Assembly (NCBI GenBank): GCA_000158655.1 | Contig: EQ973343.1 | Coordinates: 59,846 to 102,735 of the forward strand | Direction of reading: 5' to 3' | DNA length: 42,890 nt | Source: [Clostridium] methylpentosum DSM 5476 | GTDB lineage: Bacteria > Bacillota > Clostridia > Oscillospirales > Ruminococcaceae | In this document: positions 28,701 to 36,912 of the stretch, piece after piece | Position numbering within the stretch: position 1 is the stretch's first letter | How the letters are laid out: every line of letters starts with the position of its first letter | Made by a program: the position numbers and the translations under genes | Notes under the pieces: model-generated | Told to the model about the DNA's origin: nothing | The model's input: the letters and a program-made list of their open reading frames with translations, nothing else | Databases searched by the model: none

Positions 28701-29860
28701 TTGTCAAAGTTGGTTTCGAGGGAGTCCTCAAAGATGTCCGCCCCCGACTCTTTGAGCAGGGTGCGCAGCTCACTGTCCTCGAGCAGCACAGTTTCCCAGT
28801 AATCGATAAGCTTCTGGGAGCCCGCCTTGCTGAACAGATCGAGCGCATAGGTAATCGCCGGCATCGGCTCCTGGAAGGTCATGAAGGATCCGCCGAGGGA
28901 TTGGCCGGTGCCCCGCTGATAGAAGCCGTAGAGCACCCAGTCGCCTGCCTGAAGTCCCTCCCCTTCGCTCGGGGTGTAATCGGTAAGCCCGAGCTGGGAG
29001 AGGTCGGCGCGGTAGTAGTACTGGGTGTCCGCCAGCGGGGTGCGATTGGGCAGGGAGACGGGGTTGCCCGCCGAGTCCTCAAAGAACGCTGAGGCATCGG
29101 GCAGCGTGCCGCCATAGAGCCCTTTGACATATTCGGCGCTGGGGTCATCCTCCGAAATCTGCGGGATACCTGCGGCGGTGGTTTTGGCGCTGCGGTAGGT
29201 ATCGATTGTCTGCATTGTCGACTCGTCGAGGATGTAGTTGCCGTCCGCGTCCACCTCTTTGACTTGTGCAACTGTGGCCGCGACGAACTCATTGACAAAG
29301 ATGAACGGATTATTCGCCTTATCTTTGGTCGTGATTGCCGGCATGGGAATATCGGCAATTGCCGAGGGGTCGGTGATCTTTTGGTAGGCGTTCACGAGCT
29401 CCTTGCTCGCCTCGGCGTCGTTGGGGTCAATCGTGTTGAGGGAGGCCGGCCAGTGAGCGGTGACGGTGAAGTCGACCTTGAAGCCGCCGTCAATTGATTT
29501 GGCGATCTTGAGCACGTTCTTCATCAGGCTGATCCAGTTTTCCGAGCCAAAGCCGTACTCGCTGTTGTCAAACTGGGTGAAGTGCGGGACAAACGAAATC
29601 TCGACACCTCCAAAGCCGGATTGCGCCATATCGGTCATCTCGTTTTTGAGCTCGTCGTAGCTCGCACCCGCGTCGGGAATCCAATAGCGCAGCATTGGCT
29701 TGGAATCCGAATCGGGATTCTGGAACAGACTGATGATGTTGTCCGAACGGGTGTCAGGTGTGTAGGCTGCGTGCACCGGTAGAGCGCTTGCAAAGGCTGT
29801 CGCCGCGATCATCCCGGAGAGCAGCGCCGCGAGAACGCGTTTTGCCAGTTTCTGTTTCAC
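25799..29860 (-). CDS. Giant wall-anchored GH106-like glycosidase 4
   Basis: 1353-aa secreted GH106-type enzyme and first gene of a probable two-enzyme operon. The start is GTG at 29860 with AAGGAG 7 bases upstream. Signal peptide 1-31 (PVHAA). Catalytic region about 40-980 with KPMLRYWIPD, MAQSGFGGVEI, DFTVTAHWP, FEDSLET, candidate acidic residues Glu501/Glu503 (VAETESL) and Glu532 (VSEEALA), and VNRMIIHGSSY. A galactose-binding-like domain lies about 1000-1080, with a Gly-rich loop near its end, then FIVAR-like repeats about 1098-1305 with EVHKLGF and LRFKADKS. The anchor is TPKTGE at 1322, a membrane helix and RKKQK. It shares a divergent promoter region with AraC regulator 3. It is closer to GH106-5 than to the others: both carry a HWP..NTIDPND segment. 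Confidence 0.88.
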   Translation of the reverse strand: MKQKLAKRVLAALLSGMIAATAFASALPVHAAYTPDTRSDNIISLFQNPDSDSKPMLRYWIPDAGASYDELKNEMTDMAQSGFGGVEISFVPHFTQFDNSEYGFGSENWISLMKNVLKIAKSIDGGFKVDFTVTAHWPASLNTIDPNDAEASKELVNAYQKITDPSAIADIPMPAITTKDKANNPFIFVNEFVAATVAQVKEVDADGNYILDESTMQTIDTYRSAKTTAAGIPQISEDDPSAEYVKGLYGGTLPDASAFFEDSAGNPVSLPNRTPLADTQYYYRADLSQLGLTDYTPSEGEGLQAGDWVLYGFYQRGTGQSLGGSFMTFQEPMPAITYALDLFSKAGSQKLIDYWETVLLEDSELRTLLKESGADIFEDSLETNFDKGSVFWYSDMLQEFKAENGYDLTAYLPAVAAGPYTQSGMGPGAPSTKVAGFTVEGENYSSDYDQMIDLAYMDNHIEVLKNYFNKNFNCGYRAQAYHTNGITLDTSAASARLDVAETESLAWSTDYDRFRAVAGGVHLAGKKYVSEEALANMSDTYKLTWESAVSTINTNFAAGVNRMIIHGSSYASTNAFAEEYDQWNQWPGWHAFNSMFADPWGSRMAYWDRVDTMTGYIARNQAVLQNGTPQMDLLVYDLNTFEQTPVGNGDNDKSTFYTLLDNGYTYDITTTEALLLDSSVVSDGVLCADGASYKAVVVNNMEAIPLEGAQRLLSYAQAGLPILFVGQQPGKAMSETVTDEQIQAIVAEILATGSATVVADQDAALAQLRTDGITPNAEYTQYNLRTVNRVDSDGTSYYFVFNNSSEDVAVPVSFTGSGIPYSLNAWTGEIAPVAQYTTDGKTVSTVINLGAGETTIIAITKDTTNFPAAPELHITSTDAKAMYQNGKPTIRSDESGSYTSVLSDGTTVTNELTVAEPVAIESAALSIESWGPDAEANKINPTISKKTMIEVGETSLDTWSNLAVSQDKLDAAGVSAMKEVSGIGTYTMKVTLGQMDGAVLSLTHGKDMITDITVNGHALGNLDQTVPRYDVGAYLQEGENIITVSIATTMNNRAVVENSNLGGGGFPGGGSQDKSQAYGLTSAVLLPYAQQTLVQEEQADKTILKSVIDYANQAKSTEEYANVIDSVKVSFDGALAHAEQVYADSAVTQSDVDSAWMELLNEVHKLGFQKGDKSQLSFLITRAEGIDLTLYVQAGQAEFTAALAEAKEILGDGEAMQGDVDTAVDNLLAAMLDLRFKADKSILETTLAATAVADLSGYTPETVAAYNTARAEADALLADETVSEDDQAAVNAAADKLEMAYRGLTKAVPVAGDTSVQTSASTPKTGETLPISLAVGLLLAGAAVVGTTRKKQK

Positions 29861-29911
29861 GAAATCACTCCTTGTTGTTGTCTACAAAATTTTATATCCT
29901 TTGATACATTT

Positions 29912-29940
29912 ATTATAGCATTGTGACATTCACCCGTCAT
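29912..29940 (-). promoter_or_regulatory. Promoter of the GH106-4/GH106-3 operon
   Basis: Minus strand: a perfect TATAAT (29912-29917) preceded by TG one base away, 17-base spacer, and ATGACG (29935-29940) as a partial -35. Confidence 0.6.
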
Positions 29941-30001
29941 TGACACAAGGTAAGATGATTGTCCCGAGCTGTCCACTTTCGCTGTCTCTTTTGTCAGGGA
30001 T

Positions 30002-30030
30002 TTGATCTTTTTCGGTTTTTTTGGTATGAT
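30002..30030 (+). promoter_or_regulatory. Promoter of AraC regulator 3
   Basis: TTGATC (30002-30007), a 17-base spacer and TATGAT (30025-30030), 28 bases before the GTG start. Confidence 0.6.
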
Positions 30031-30057
30031 TTTAGAAAAAAGAAGGAGGGGTGTAAG

Positions 30058-31074
30058 GTGAATCTGGAAGAATATATTCGCAGGGCCCAGCAGCGTCAGG
30101 AGGAGGAAATTCACAAAATGCCCCCTCCCCCTGACGGCGGCTCCGCTCCCCCGCCGCCCAAGGACGGGGTCATGGTGCTAGATAACCGGTTTCTCTCCCG
30201 CAACTTCCGCCCCTCTGACATTCTCATCAATGCGCACATCCCGTTTTTTAACCGCAGCCCTCAGCCGCACAAGCACGACTTTTTTGAACTCGTCTACGTG
30301 GTGCGGGGCAGCATGAAAAACGTGGTGGACGGCAGGCGGATTCTGCTCGAGCAGGGGGATTTCTGCCTGATGAACCCCAACGCAGTGCATCAGGTGGAGA
30401 CCGATGGAAAAGACCCTCTGGCCATCAATTTTCTGATGAAAAAGGAACTGTTCAACAAGGCGTTTTTGAGCATTGTCCTCGAAAATGAGCTGTTTGCCAA
30501 CTTTTTTGTCGATTCGATCTACCACAAGAAAAACAAGCAGAACTACCTCGTCTTTTCCGCCCGCCACTTAGAGGAACCGATCATCAGCCAGTACCTGCTC
30601 CAGATTTTCCGGGAATACGAAAATGACCAGCTCTACAGTCAGCGGGTGATTGAATCCGCAATGTCCTGCCTGTTTGTGGAGTTTACCCGCAGCTACAAGC
30701 GGGAGCTCGAGTTTGAAAGCCTACAGGATCTGCCGGGCGGAAACATCAGCAAAATCATCTCCTATCTCTCAGAAAACTACCGGACCGCCACTCTGCAGAC
30801 GACGGCAAAGCAGTTCAACTACCACCCCAAATACCTGCCCAACCTGCTCAAAAAATACCTCGGCCAAAGCTTTTCAGAAATCGTGCAGCAGTTCCGGCTC
30901 GCGCACGCCTGCGAGCTGCTCAAACAGACTGAACTGCCGATCTCCGACGTGGCACAGGAGTCCGGCTATACCAACCGCACCTATTTTTACAAGGTCTTTC
31001 AGCAGAAGTTTGGCATGAGTCCAAATGACTACCGCCATCAAAATCAAGCGCCGAGACCCCATTCTATCTCCTAA
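30058..31074 (+). CDS. Cupin/AraC-family transcriptional regulator 3
   Basis: 338-aa regulator. The start is GTG at 30058 (read as MNLEEYIRR) with GGAGG 8 bases upstream; the frame runs back to 29959 but would cover the promoter and has no ribosome site. Residues 21-37 are an unusual Pro/Gly-rich stretch (MPPPPDGG and PPPPKDG). The cupin sensor begins with HKHDFFELVYVVRG near residue 71, then LEQGDFCLMNPNAVH. The AraC/XylS domain fills the last 100 residues: LQTTAKQFNYHPKYLPNLLK and ISDVAQESGYTNRTYFYKVF, ending in FGMSPNDYR. Divergent from GH106-4, with 197 bases between the starts, so it likely controls the operon GH106-4/GH106-3. Downstream it converges on GH106-5 and shares its terminator. 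Confidence 0.92.
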   Translation: MNLEEYIRRAQQRQEEEIHKMPPPPDGGSAPPPPKDGVMVLDNRFLSRNFRPSDILINAHIPFFNRSPQPHKHDFFELVYVVRGSMKNVVDGRRILLEQGDFCLMNPNAVHQVETDGKDPLAINFLMKKELFNKAFLSIVLENELFANFFVDSIYHKKNKQNYLVFSARHLEEPIISQYLLQIFREYENDQLYSQRVIESAMSCLFVEFTRSYKRELEFESLQDLPGGNISKIISYLSENYRTATLQTTAKQFNYHPKYLPNLLKKYLGQSFSEIVQQFRLAHACELLKQTELPISDVAQESGYTNRTYFYKVFQQKFGMSPNDYRHQNQAPRPHSIS

Positions 31075-31342
31075 TAGAAAAGCCGGTGGCAGTTTAAAAA
31101 CGCCCGTAAGGCTCTGTACCAATCCTTGCCCTATTTTCTCCAAATAGTATTTTTCATTTACATTTTTATTTTGAGTATACTAAGTGGCGAAACGATTTCT
31201 ATCCTTTGTTGTATCGTCTGCCTTTTGATTATTTTCACAGTTGCCAGTCCGCATTTTTACTCTTGCAAAAAGGGCTTTTTTGTACCCATCTCAAAAGATT
31301 TTTTGGAACCACCGGCATTTTCTATGGTTTCCATTTCACAAC

Positions 31343-31381
31343 AAACAGGGCCGCTTCCCTTCCCGGGAAGCGGCCCTGTTT
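31343..31381. terminator. Terminator between AraC regulator 3 and GH106-5
   Basis: A perfect 17-bp GC-rich stem (31343-31359 with 31365-31381, 5-base loop), 12 bases from the GH106-5 stop. It suits both convergent genes. Confidence 0.92.
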
Positions 31382-31393
31382 CATTCTGTCAAG

Positions 31394-34300
31394 CTATTTC
31401 TTCTTTCTGTTGATCAGGATACCTGCGCCTGCAAGCGCCATCAGGGTGACTGCGGCTGCAAACGGCGTCACATCGCCCGTCTTGGGGGTGCTTCCCGAAG
31501 CGGTGACCGAGGAATCTCCCGCCACTGGAACAGTCAAGTCAAGGGACAGAATCGCTGTGCGAAGGTTGTCCGCTGCGCGGTCCACATCCGTCTGGTCGTC
31601 CTGGCTCAGAGCAGGATTGTTGAACAGCTCTTCTGCCGCAGCTTTGGCTCGGTTGAAGGATTCCACCGAAGCCGCAGTGTAGGCAGAGGTGTCGATGGCA
31701 TTCGCTTGGGCGAGCACCTGCTCAAGCACCGATTTGTCAGCTTTGTAGCGGAGGGCCAGCAGCGCGTCAATCAGATCCTGCTGTGCCTGTTCGATGTCGC
31801 CTGCAAGGGCGTCTCCATCAGCCGCAGTTTCTTTTGCCGCCGCCAGTGCGGCACCAAATGCATCCTTTGCAGAGCCGTCCACATAGAGGTCCATCTGAAG
31901 GGAATCCGCGTAACCAATCAGAGCGTTGAGGCTTGTTTTGTCCCCTGCCTGGAAGCCGAGTTTGTGGATCTCACTCATGAGGGAAATCCACGCGCTGTCC
32001 ACCTCGCTCTGAGATGCGCCTGCATTGGAGTAAACCTCCTTTGCGCTGGCGAGGGAAGCTGTGAAGGAAGTCTGAACACTCTCAATCGCCCCTGCGAGCT
32101 CGGCCTGTACCGCATCTGATTCCGCGTAGGCGATCACAGATGCGAGAATCCCCTTGTCCGCAGTGACTACAGCGGTTTCAACATACGGCACAATCGAAGC
32201 GGAAATCAGACCGTGCTCAGTGCGGTCAGCACTCGAATGGGTGGCGTTGAACCGGTTGGTGAGGGTGCTGTCGATCTGGATGGTAATGGTATTTTCACCC
32301 GCTTTGAGGCAGTGGCCCAGATCAAGCGTGGTGGCAAAGGTGTCAATGCAGTCAAAGGTGGTGCCGTTGACGGTGACCGCGACGAGCATGTCGTTCTCGT
32401 GCACCGAGAAGTTGAGGGTTGCGCCGTCCTGCGCCGACCAGTTTTCAGGCAGGGTGAAGGTGGTGGTGTAGCGGCCGATGCCCGAGACATCCGCCATGCT
32501 CGCGACGCCGAGGTCACTCAGCTGCTCTTGAGTGACAGAGAGTTCGTTCCACGCACAAAGGGTGGAATCCGTAAAGTTGAGAGTCGTCTTTTTGGAGATT
32601 GTGGGGTTGACGTCGTTGACTGCTTCATCAGGGCCCCAGCTCTCGAGGGAAAGGTCAAAGCTTGTGAGAGAAACCGAGGGTTTTACCGACTCAATATTGA
32701 TGTTGGCTGTGGTTCCATCCGACAGCTTGACGCTGTAGCTGCCCGCTTCACTGGCCTGATGAGTCACCGCGCCGCCGCAGGTTGTGACGTTGCCGCCGCT
32801 CGAGGAAACGGCATGTTTGTCCTGCACTGCTGGGAACTCACCGCCCGCCGGGGCAACCGCGATGATCACTGCATTTTTCGCATCGAGTTCAAGATTGATG
32901 GTGACCGAGCCGTTGCCCGCCTCGTATTCCGCGATCGGGATGATCTCGCCGGTCCAGGCATCGAGCTGATAGGGGACGCCGCTGCCTTCGAGGGTCACCT
33001 GGGTTTTTATCGCTGCATCGCTGTTGTCGTTGAAGAGGTAGTAGTAATCGCCCACGCTGTCCTGGCGGTGAGATGCTTCCAGACCGCTGGTGGAGGCGTA
33101 CCGCGCGCTTGAGGTGAGCTCGAGGGATGCAAGGGCTGCAAACAGCTCCTCGTCGGTGGATACGCTTTTTACATTGTCAAGGCCCTTGAGGGTGTCCATT
33201 GCGGCAACCAGGTTGGCAACTGTGTCCTCCCCTTTTTCGGTGCCGTAAATGCGGTTGGGATCGCTGTTTTTAAGGATCACCGGAAGTCCCGCCTCCGCGT
33301 ATCCGATGAGCTTCTCAGCGGTGAGAGCGGAGAGCATGCTCACATCGTCGAGGATAATCGCCTTGTAAGCAGGGCCGTTTTCGTTGAGAACTCCGTTTGT
33401 GACCACTGCGGAGTCGAGCCCCAGCACACTCTCGTCGAGGATGTTGTAGGAATACCCCGCGTCAAGCAGCGCCTGGTTGGAATTTCGGGTGATGAGGTTG
33501 AACGATTCCTCGGTATCGTTGAGGATGGCGAGGTCAACCTTTGCCGCGCCATTTTGCATGACGGCCTGGGTGCGGGTGATGTAGCCGGTCAGGGAATTGA
33601 CGTCGTTCCAGTAGATCTGTCGGCCGTCCCATGCCGGGAAGCCGCTTCCGCCGCCCCAGTTCCAGCCGGGCCAGGAATCTTGGTAGTCGTTGAGGGTGAC
33701 CGGATAGGCGCTGCCGTGTACAATGACGCGGTTGACGCCGTGAGAGGTGTTCTGGTTCATCTCTTTGAGGAACGTCTGCCAGTTGGAGTCCATTTTTGCA
33801 AAGGTGCAGGACTCGAGGGAGAGAAGCTTCTCCCCTTTCATGTTGACCGCGCTCGCGAGCTGGCGCAGCGCGTCTTTGTAGGTCGAGTTGTCGCCCTCAG
33901 TGACGTCGGTTGCGAGCGCGCCGCCGACAATGCTCAGCCCCGGCAGCGAATACGCCTGCGCGCGGTAATCGTAGTTGAATCCGTCCGCCCAGTCGCTGAT
34001 GGTCTGCGCGTGCTGGGTTTCAAACAGGTGAGCGAGTGCGAGGTTGTAGTCCTCGATGATCCGCTCCGACTCGTCATCCTCTGAGGTGAAGATGAAATCC
34101 GCGTCGCGTGTGATGATGATGTCAGGCGCCGCCTGTCCGGGTACATCGACAAACTGTTTGGAAGTGCGAGCCGACATGTACACCGGCGCGTAAAGGGTCG
34201 CGTCATAGCCGAGATAGTCGCTCATGTCCTCCATAAGATCTGCCGACCAGAAGGGGCCGTCGTGGGTGGTCTCGATCGAATCCTCAAAGATGCTGCCGCC

Positions 34301-35473
34301 GTTTTTGGCCATCATGGCCCGCAGCTCGTCATCGAGGATGTTCTCGTTCCAGAAATCAAGCACCTTCTGAATGCCTCGCTCGTCAAAATAATTGGTGACG
34401 TAGGTGCGGTTTTTGGTGGTGGTGTTTGCGTTGGCAACCGCCTGTCCGGTGCCGCGGCAGTAGGTGCCAAAGAGGACGTAATCGCCCACTTTGAAAGTCT
34501 CGTCGTTGTCCGGGGCGTAGCCGACCAGATCAAGCGCGCTCAGATCGGTCTGGTAGAGATACTGCCAGTCAGCCATCCTTTTGCGATTTCCGTCGGCGTC
34601 GATCTTGCCCTCAAAATCATTTGTTGCGGGGTCAGGCCCGAATTTTGCGACAATCTGGGTGTCGTAGTCGATGCCGTCTGCCTCGGCGACTTCCCGGGAG
34701 GGAATTCCTGCGGCATAGCCGGCGTATTTGACCCCATCCTCTTCTTTGTAGGATTCCCCTTCGCCCGCTGTCTTTTTGGAGGTGGCGCCAGAGGCATCCT
34801 GCAGGGTGGTGAACTCAAAGATCGGCTTGTTGGTCTCTTCTTCAAAACCGACAACCTGGGCAACGCTCGCGGCGACAAATCGGTCGGTCATGTAGAAGGG
34901 CGCGCGGGCAAGGTCGGTTTTTTTCTGGGTGGGCAGGGGGAGGTCAACCGTTCCCTGCGCGAGATCATCCGCTGTAATCTTTTTGTAGGCATAGGACATT
35001 TCGGTTGCCGCCTCGTCGTCGTTCGGGTCGATTGTGTTGACAATCGGCGGCCAGTGGGGACTGATGGTAAAGTCGACTTTGAACCCTCCTTCAATGCTGT
35101 CCGCGGCTGCGAGGATCTTTTTCATCGTCTTTTTCCAATTTTCAGTTCCCCAGCCGTACTCGGCTGCATCGGAGTTGCTCATGTTGGAGTTGTCGGCGAG
35201 CAGGGCGATTTCCACTCCGCCAAATCCCCCCTCCGCCATGGTTGTGAGGTGCTCCTCAATCATGTCATCGTCAATTTCGCCCGCCTGGCCATCAACAAAC
35301 CACATCCGCGCCATGGGTTTGGCGTCGAGGTCGGGGTTGTTGAAAGCGGAAACAATGTCGGATTTTACATACTCCGGCGCCGCTCCCGCGGTAACAAAAC
35401 TCGCTGCAAGTACGCTGAGTGACAGCGCCGCCGACAAGGTCAGCGCCACTGCTTTTGCAAACAGTCGTTTCAT
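31394..35473 (-). CDS. Giant wall-anchored GH106-like glycosidase 5
   Basis: 1359-aa secreted GH106-type enzyme. Start 35473 (MKRLFAKAVAL) follows AAAGGAG by 9 bases; the GTG at 35497 overlaps that site. Signal peptide about 1-31 (TAGAA). Catalytic region about 40-985 with KPMARMWFVD, MAEGGFGGVEI, DFTISPHWP, FEDSIET, and VNRVIVHGSAY. The first candidate acidic pair is altered: VTEGDN has Glu526 but Asp528 where paralogues have Glu, while Glu554 (LSLESCT) is kept, and the spacing shrinks from 31 or 32 to 28 residues. A galactose-binding-like domain lies at about 1000-1085, FIVAR-like repeats at about 1104-1310 with EIHKLGF and LRYKADKS, then TPKTGD at 1329, a membrane helix and NRKKK. Divergent from AraC regulator 4. 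Activity may differ from its paralogues; this is inference. Confidence 0.87.
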   Translation of the reverse strand: MKRLFAKAVALTLSAALSLSVLAASFVTAGAAPEYVKSDIVSAFNNPDLDAKPMARMWFVDGQAGEIDDDMIEEHLTTMAEGGFGGVEIALLADNSNMSNSDAAEYGWGTENWKKTMKKILAAADSIEGGFKVDFTISPHWPPIVNTIDPNDDEAATEMSYAYKKITADDLAQGTVDLPLPTQKKTDLARAPFYMTDRFVAASVAQVVGFEEETNKPIFEFTTLQDASGATSKKTAGEGESYKEEDGVKYAGYAAGIPSREVAEADGIDYDTQIVAKFGPDPATNDFEGKIDADGNRKRMADWQYLYQTDLSALDLVGYAPDNDETFKVGDYVLFGTYCRGTGQAVANANTTTKNRTYVTNYFDERGIQKVLDFWNENILDDELRAMMAKNGGSIFEDSIETTHDGPFWSADLMEDMSDYLGYDATLYAPVYMSARTSKQFVDVPGQAAPDIIITRDADFIFTSEDDESERIIEDYNLALAHLFETQHAQTISDWADGFNYDYRAQAYSLPGLSIVGGALATDVTEGDNSTYKDALRQLASAVNMKGEKLLSLESCTFAKMDSNWQTFLKEMNQNTSHGVNRVIVHGSAYPVTLNDYQDSWPGWNWGGGSGFPAWDGRQIYWNDVNSLTGYITRTQAVMQNGAAKVDLAILNDTEESFNLITRNSNQALLDAGYSYNILDESVLGLDSAVVTNGVLNENGPAYKAIILDDVSMLSALTAEKLIGYAEAGLPVILKNSDPNRIYGTEKGEDTVANLVAAMDTLKGLDNVKSVSTDEELFAALASLELTSSARYASTSGLEASHRQDSVGDYYYLFNDNSDAAIKTQVTLEGSGVPYQLDAWTGEIIPIAEYEAGNGSVTINLELDAKNAVIIAVAPAGGEFPAVQDKHAVSSSGGNVTTCGGAVTHQASEAGSYSVKLSDGTTANINIESVKPSVSLTSFDLSLESWGPDEAVNDVNPTISKKTTLNFTDSTLCAWNELSVTQEQLSDLGVASMADVSGIGRYTTTFTLPENWSAQDGATLNFSVHENDMLVAVTVNGTTFDCIDTFATTLDLGHCLKAGENTITIQIDSTLTNRFNATHSSADRTEHGLISASIVPYVETAVVTADKGILASVIAYAESDAVQAELAGAIESVQTSFTASLASAKEVYSNAGASQSEVDSAWISLMSEIHKLGFQAGDKTSLNALIGYADSLQMDLYVDGSAKDAFGAALAAAKETAADGDALAGDIEQAQQDLIDALLALRYKADKSVLEQVLAQANAIDTSAYTAASVESFNRAKAAAEELFNNPALSQDDQTDVDRAADNLRTAILSLDLTVPVAGDSSVTASGSTPKTGDVTPFAAAVTLMALAGAGILINRKKK

Positions 35474-35540
35474 GCAAATTTGCTCCTTTCTCTTCACTGA
35501 TTGTTGTTTTTCTTAGGAAATTTTCACATCCTTGTTGTTC

Positions 35541-35546
35541 AGTATA
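35541..35546 (-). promoter_or_regulatory. -10 element of GH106-5
   Basis: TATACT on the minus strand, 68 bases before the start and without a clear -35, as expected for an activator-dependent promoter. Confidence 0.45.
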
Positions 35547-35591
35547 AATGAAAAAACTGAGAATAACTACATCTTTTTTCTCCCTTTCAGG

Positions 35592-35620
35592 TTGCTTTTT
35601 TTGACTTTTTCAGCTACAAT
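35592..35620 (+). promoter_or_regulatory. Promoter of AraC regulator 4
   Basis: TTGCTT (35592-35597), a 17-base spacer and TACAAT (35615-35620), 32 bases before the start. Confidence 0.6.
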
Positions 35621-35651
35621 GCTTAGAGCAGAGAAAAAAGGAGCAACTGAT

Positions 35652-36641
35652 ATGTTTGATAGTGCCAAGTATGTGCAGCTCACCAACCAGCGCGCTTTTG
35701 AAAACGGCCCGCCAGAGGATGTGGTGTTTCATCAAGCCCCCGGGGAGGGCAGCAGACGGGAATTTAAAATTCAAAACAGCCGTGCCCTCAACCGGGGGAG
35801 CTATGTGGACGTCGGCGTCCATCTTGTCTCACCTGACCGGTCGTCAAAACAAAACATGCTGTTTCATTTTCACGATTTTTTTGAGCTCATCTATGTGCAC
35901 ACTGGATCGTTGCGCAATGAGATCGACTACACCGAACAGGTGCAGCTGGACAAGAATCACGTCCTGCTGCTCAACCCCAATGCCCGCCACCGACTGCTCT
36001 GCGACGACCCTCAGGCGGTGATTTTCAATCTAATGCTCAGCCGTTCGTTTGTCGAGCACACCCTACTGAGCCTGTTTGACGAGGACAATCTCATCTTTTA
36101 CTTTTTCCTCAACTCGATTTACGGAGGCGATCGGATTCGCAGTTTTCTCTATCTTCCGCTCAATCCAGCCGTCGAACAGAGGATTCAGTGCATCATCAAG
36201 GAGCACTGTGACCGTCAGCCGCTTTGCCAGCAGATGATCGCTGCAAACCTGCTCATGCTCTTCGGCGAATTCGCCCGACTGCACAAGGAGGAACTCGACG
36301 TAGAAAGTGAACTGCTTGCCCAGAGCAGCGATATTGGGGACATTCTGCGCTATCTGCGGCTCAACTTCGCCACAGCAACTCTTGCATCCACTGCACGCAA
36401 ATTCAACTATTCAGAGTCCTACTTCTCCCGGATGATCAAGCGGCAAACAGGCAAACGGTTTACCGAACTTCTGAGCGAAATCCGACTTGAAACCGCCTGC
36501 AACTACCTGAAGAACTCGGATCTTCCGGTGGAAAAAATATCCGAAATCATCGGATATCAAAACCCGGCCAATTTTTTTCGGTTGTTTAAAAAACACCTCG
36601 CCACTTCACCCAAAGACTTCCGCCGGCAGTACCGGGAATAA
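35652..36641 (+). CDS. Cupin/AraC-family transcriptional regulator 4
   Basis: 329-aa regulator, likely specific for the divergent GH106-5 gene. Start ATG 35652 (MFDSAKYVQL) has AGGAG 9 bases upstream; the frame back to 35532 spans the promoter. The cupin sensor is seen at residue 72 on as HFHDFFELIYVHTG, then LDKNHVLLLNPNARH. The last 100 residues hold the AraC/XylS DNA-binding domain: LASTARKFNYSESYFSRMIK and VEKISEIIGYQNPANFFRLF, ending LATSPKDFRR. No terminator is obvious right after the gene; the hairpin at 36867 lies 225 bases on and probably belongs to the decayed gene on the other strand, though it could stop this transcript as well. Confidence 0.92.
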   Translation: MFDSAKYVQLTNQRAFENGPPEDVVFHQAPGEGSRREFKIQNSRALNRGSYVDVGVHLVSPDRSSKQNMLFHFHDFFELIYVHTGSLRNEIDYTEQVQLDKNHVLLLNPNARHRLLCDDPQAVIFNLMLSRSFVEHTLLSLFDEDNLIFYFFLNSIYGGDRIRSFLYLPLNPAVEQRIQCIIKEHCDRQPLCQQMIAANLLMLFGEFARLHKEELDVESELLAQSSDIGDILRYLRLNFATATLASTARKFNYSESYFSRMIKRQTGKRFTELLSEIRLETACNYLKNSDLPVEKISEIIGYQNPANFFRLFKKHLATSPKDFRRQYRE

Positions 36642-36866
36642 GCCAATACAAAGAGGCAATTTTTTCACGTCAGGCCGTTGGCAGCGACTCCGTTCATCAA
36701 TTAATGGAGCTTGCTCCATCCCAATACACCGCCAGGCTGTTCCCTCTTTTGAAAGTGAAACATGCTCTGCCCGCTTTCGCGGCGTGCCTCAAGAATAATT
36801 CGCAATCTAACGATACGGCAATGCTACAACAAAACATGCAAATTTTTCGACTCCATTCCAACACAC
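36642..36866. other. Intergenic stretch, no supported gene
   Basis: About 225 bases between the end of AraC regulator 4 and the hairpin of the decayed gene. Nothing recognisable is seen. Confidence 0.5.
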
Positions 36867-36901
36867 AAAGCACAGGCCATAAAAAACGTGGCCTGTGCTT
36901 T
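36867..36901. terminator. Terminator of the decayed sixth GH106-like gene
   Basis: A 13-bp perfect stem (36867-36879 with 36889-36901, 9-base loop). It starts 12 bases past the relic stop codon at 36913, the same distance as the terminator of GH106-5 from its stop. Confidence 0.8.
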
Positions 36902-36912
36902 GTCGTCAGAGT

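Noticed and set aside
29922-29948. Weak inverted repeat GTGACATT / ATTGACAC in the GH106-4 promoter region
   Set aside because: Only 6 of 8 positions match and it overlaps the promoter hexamers; similarity could be chance.
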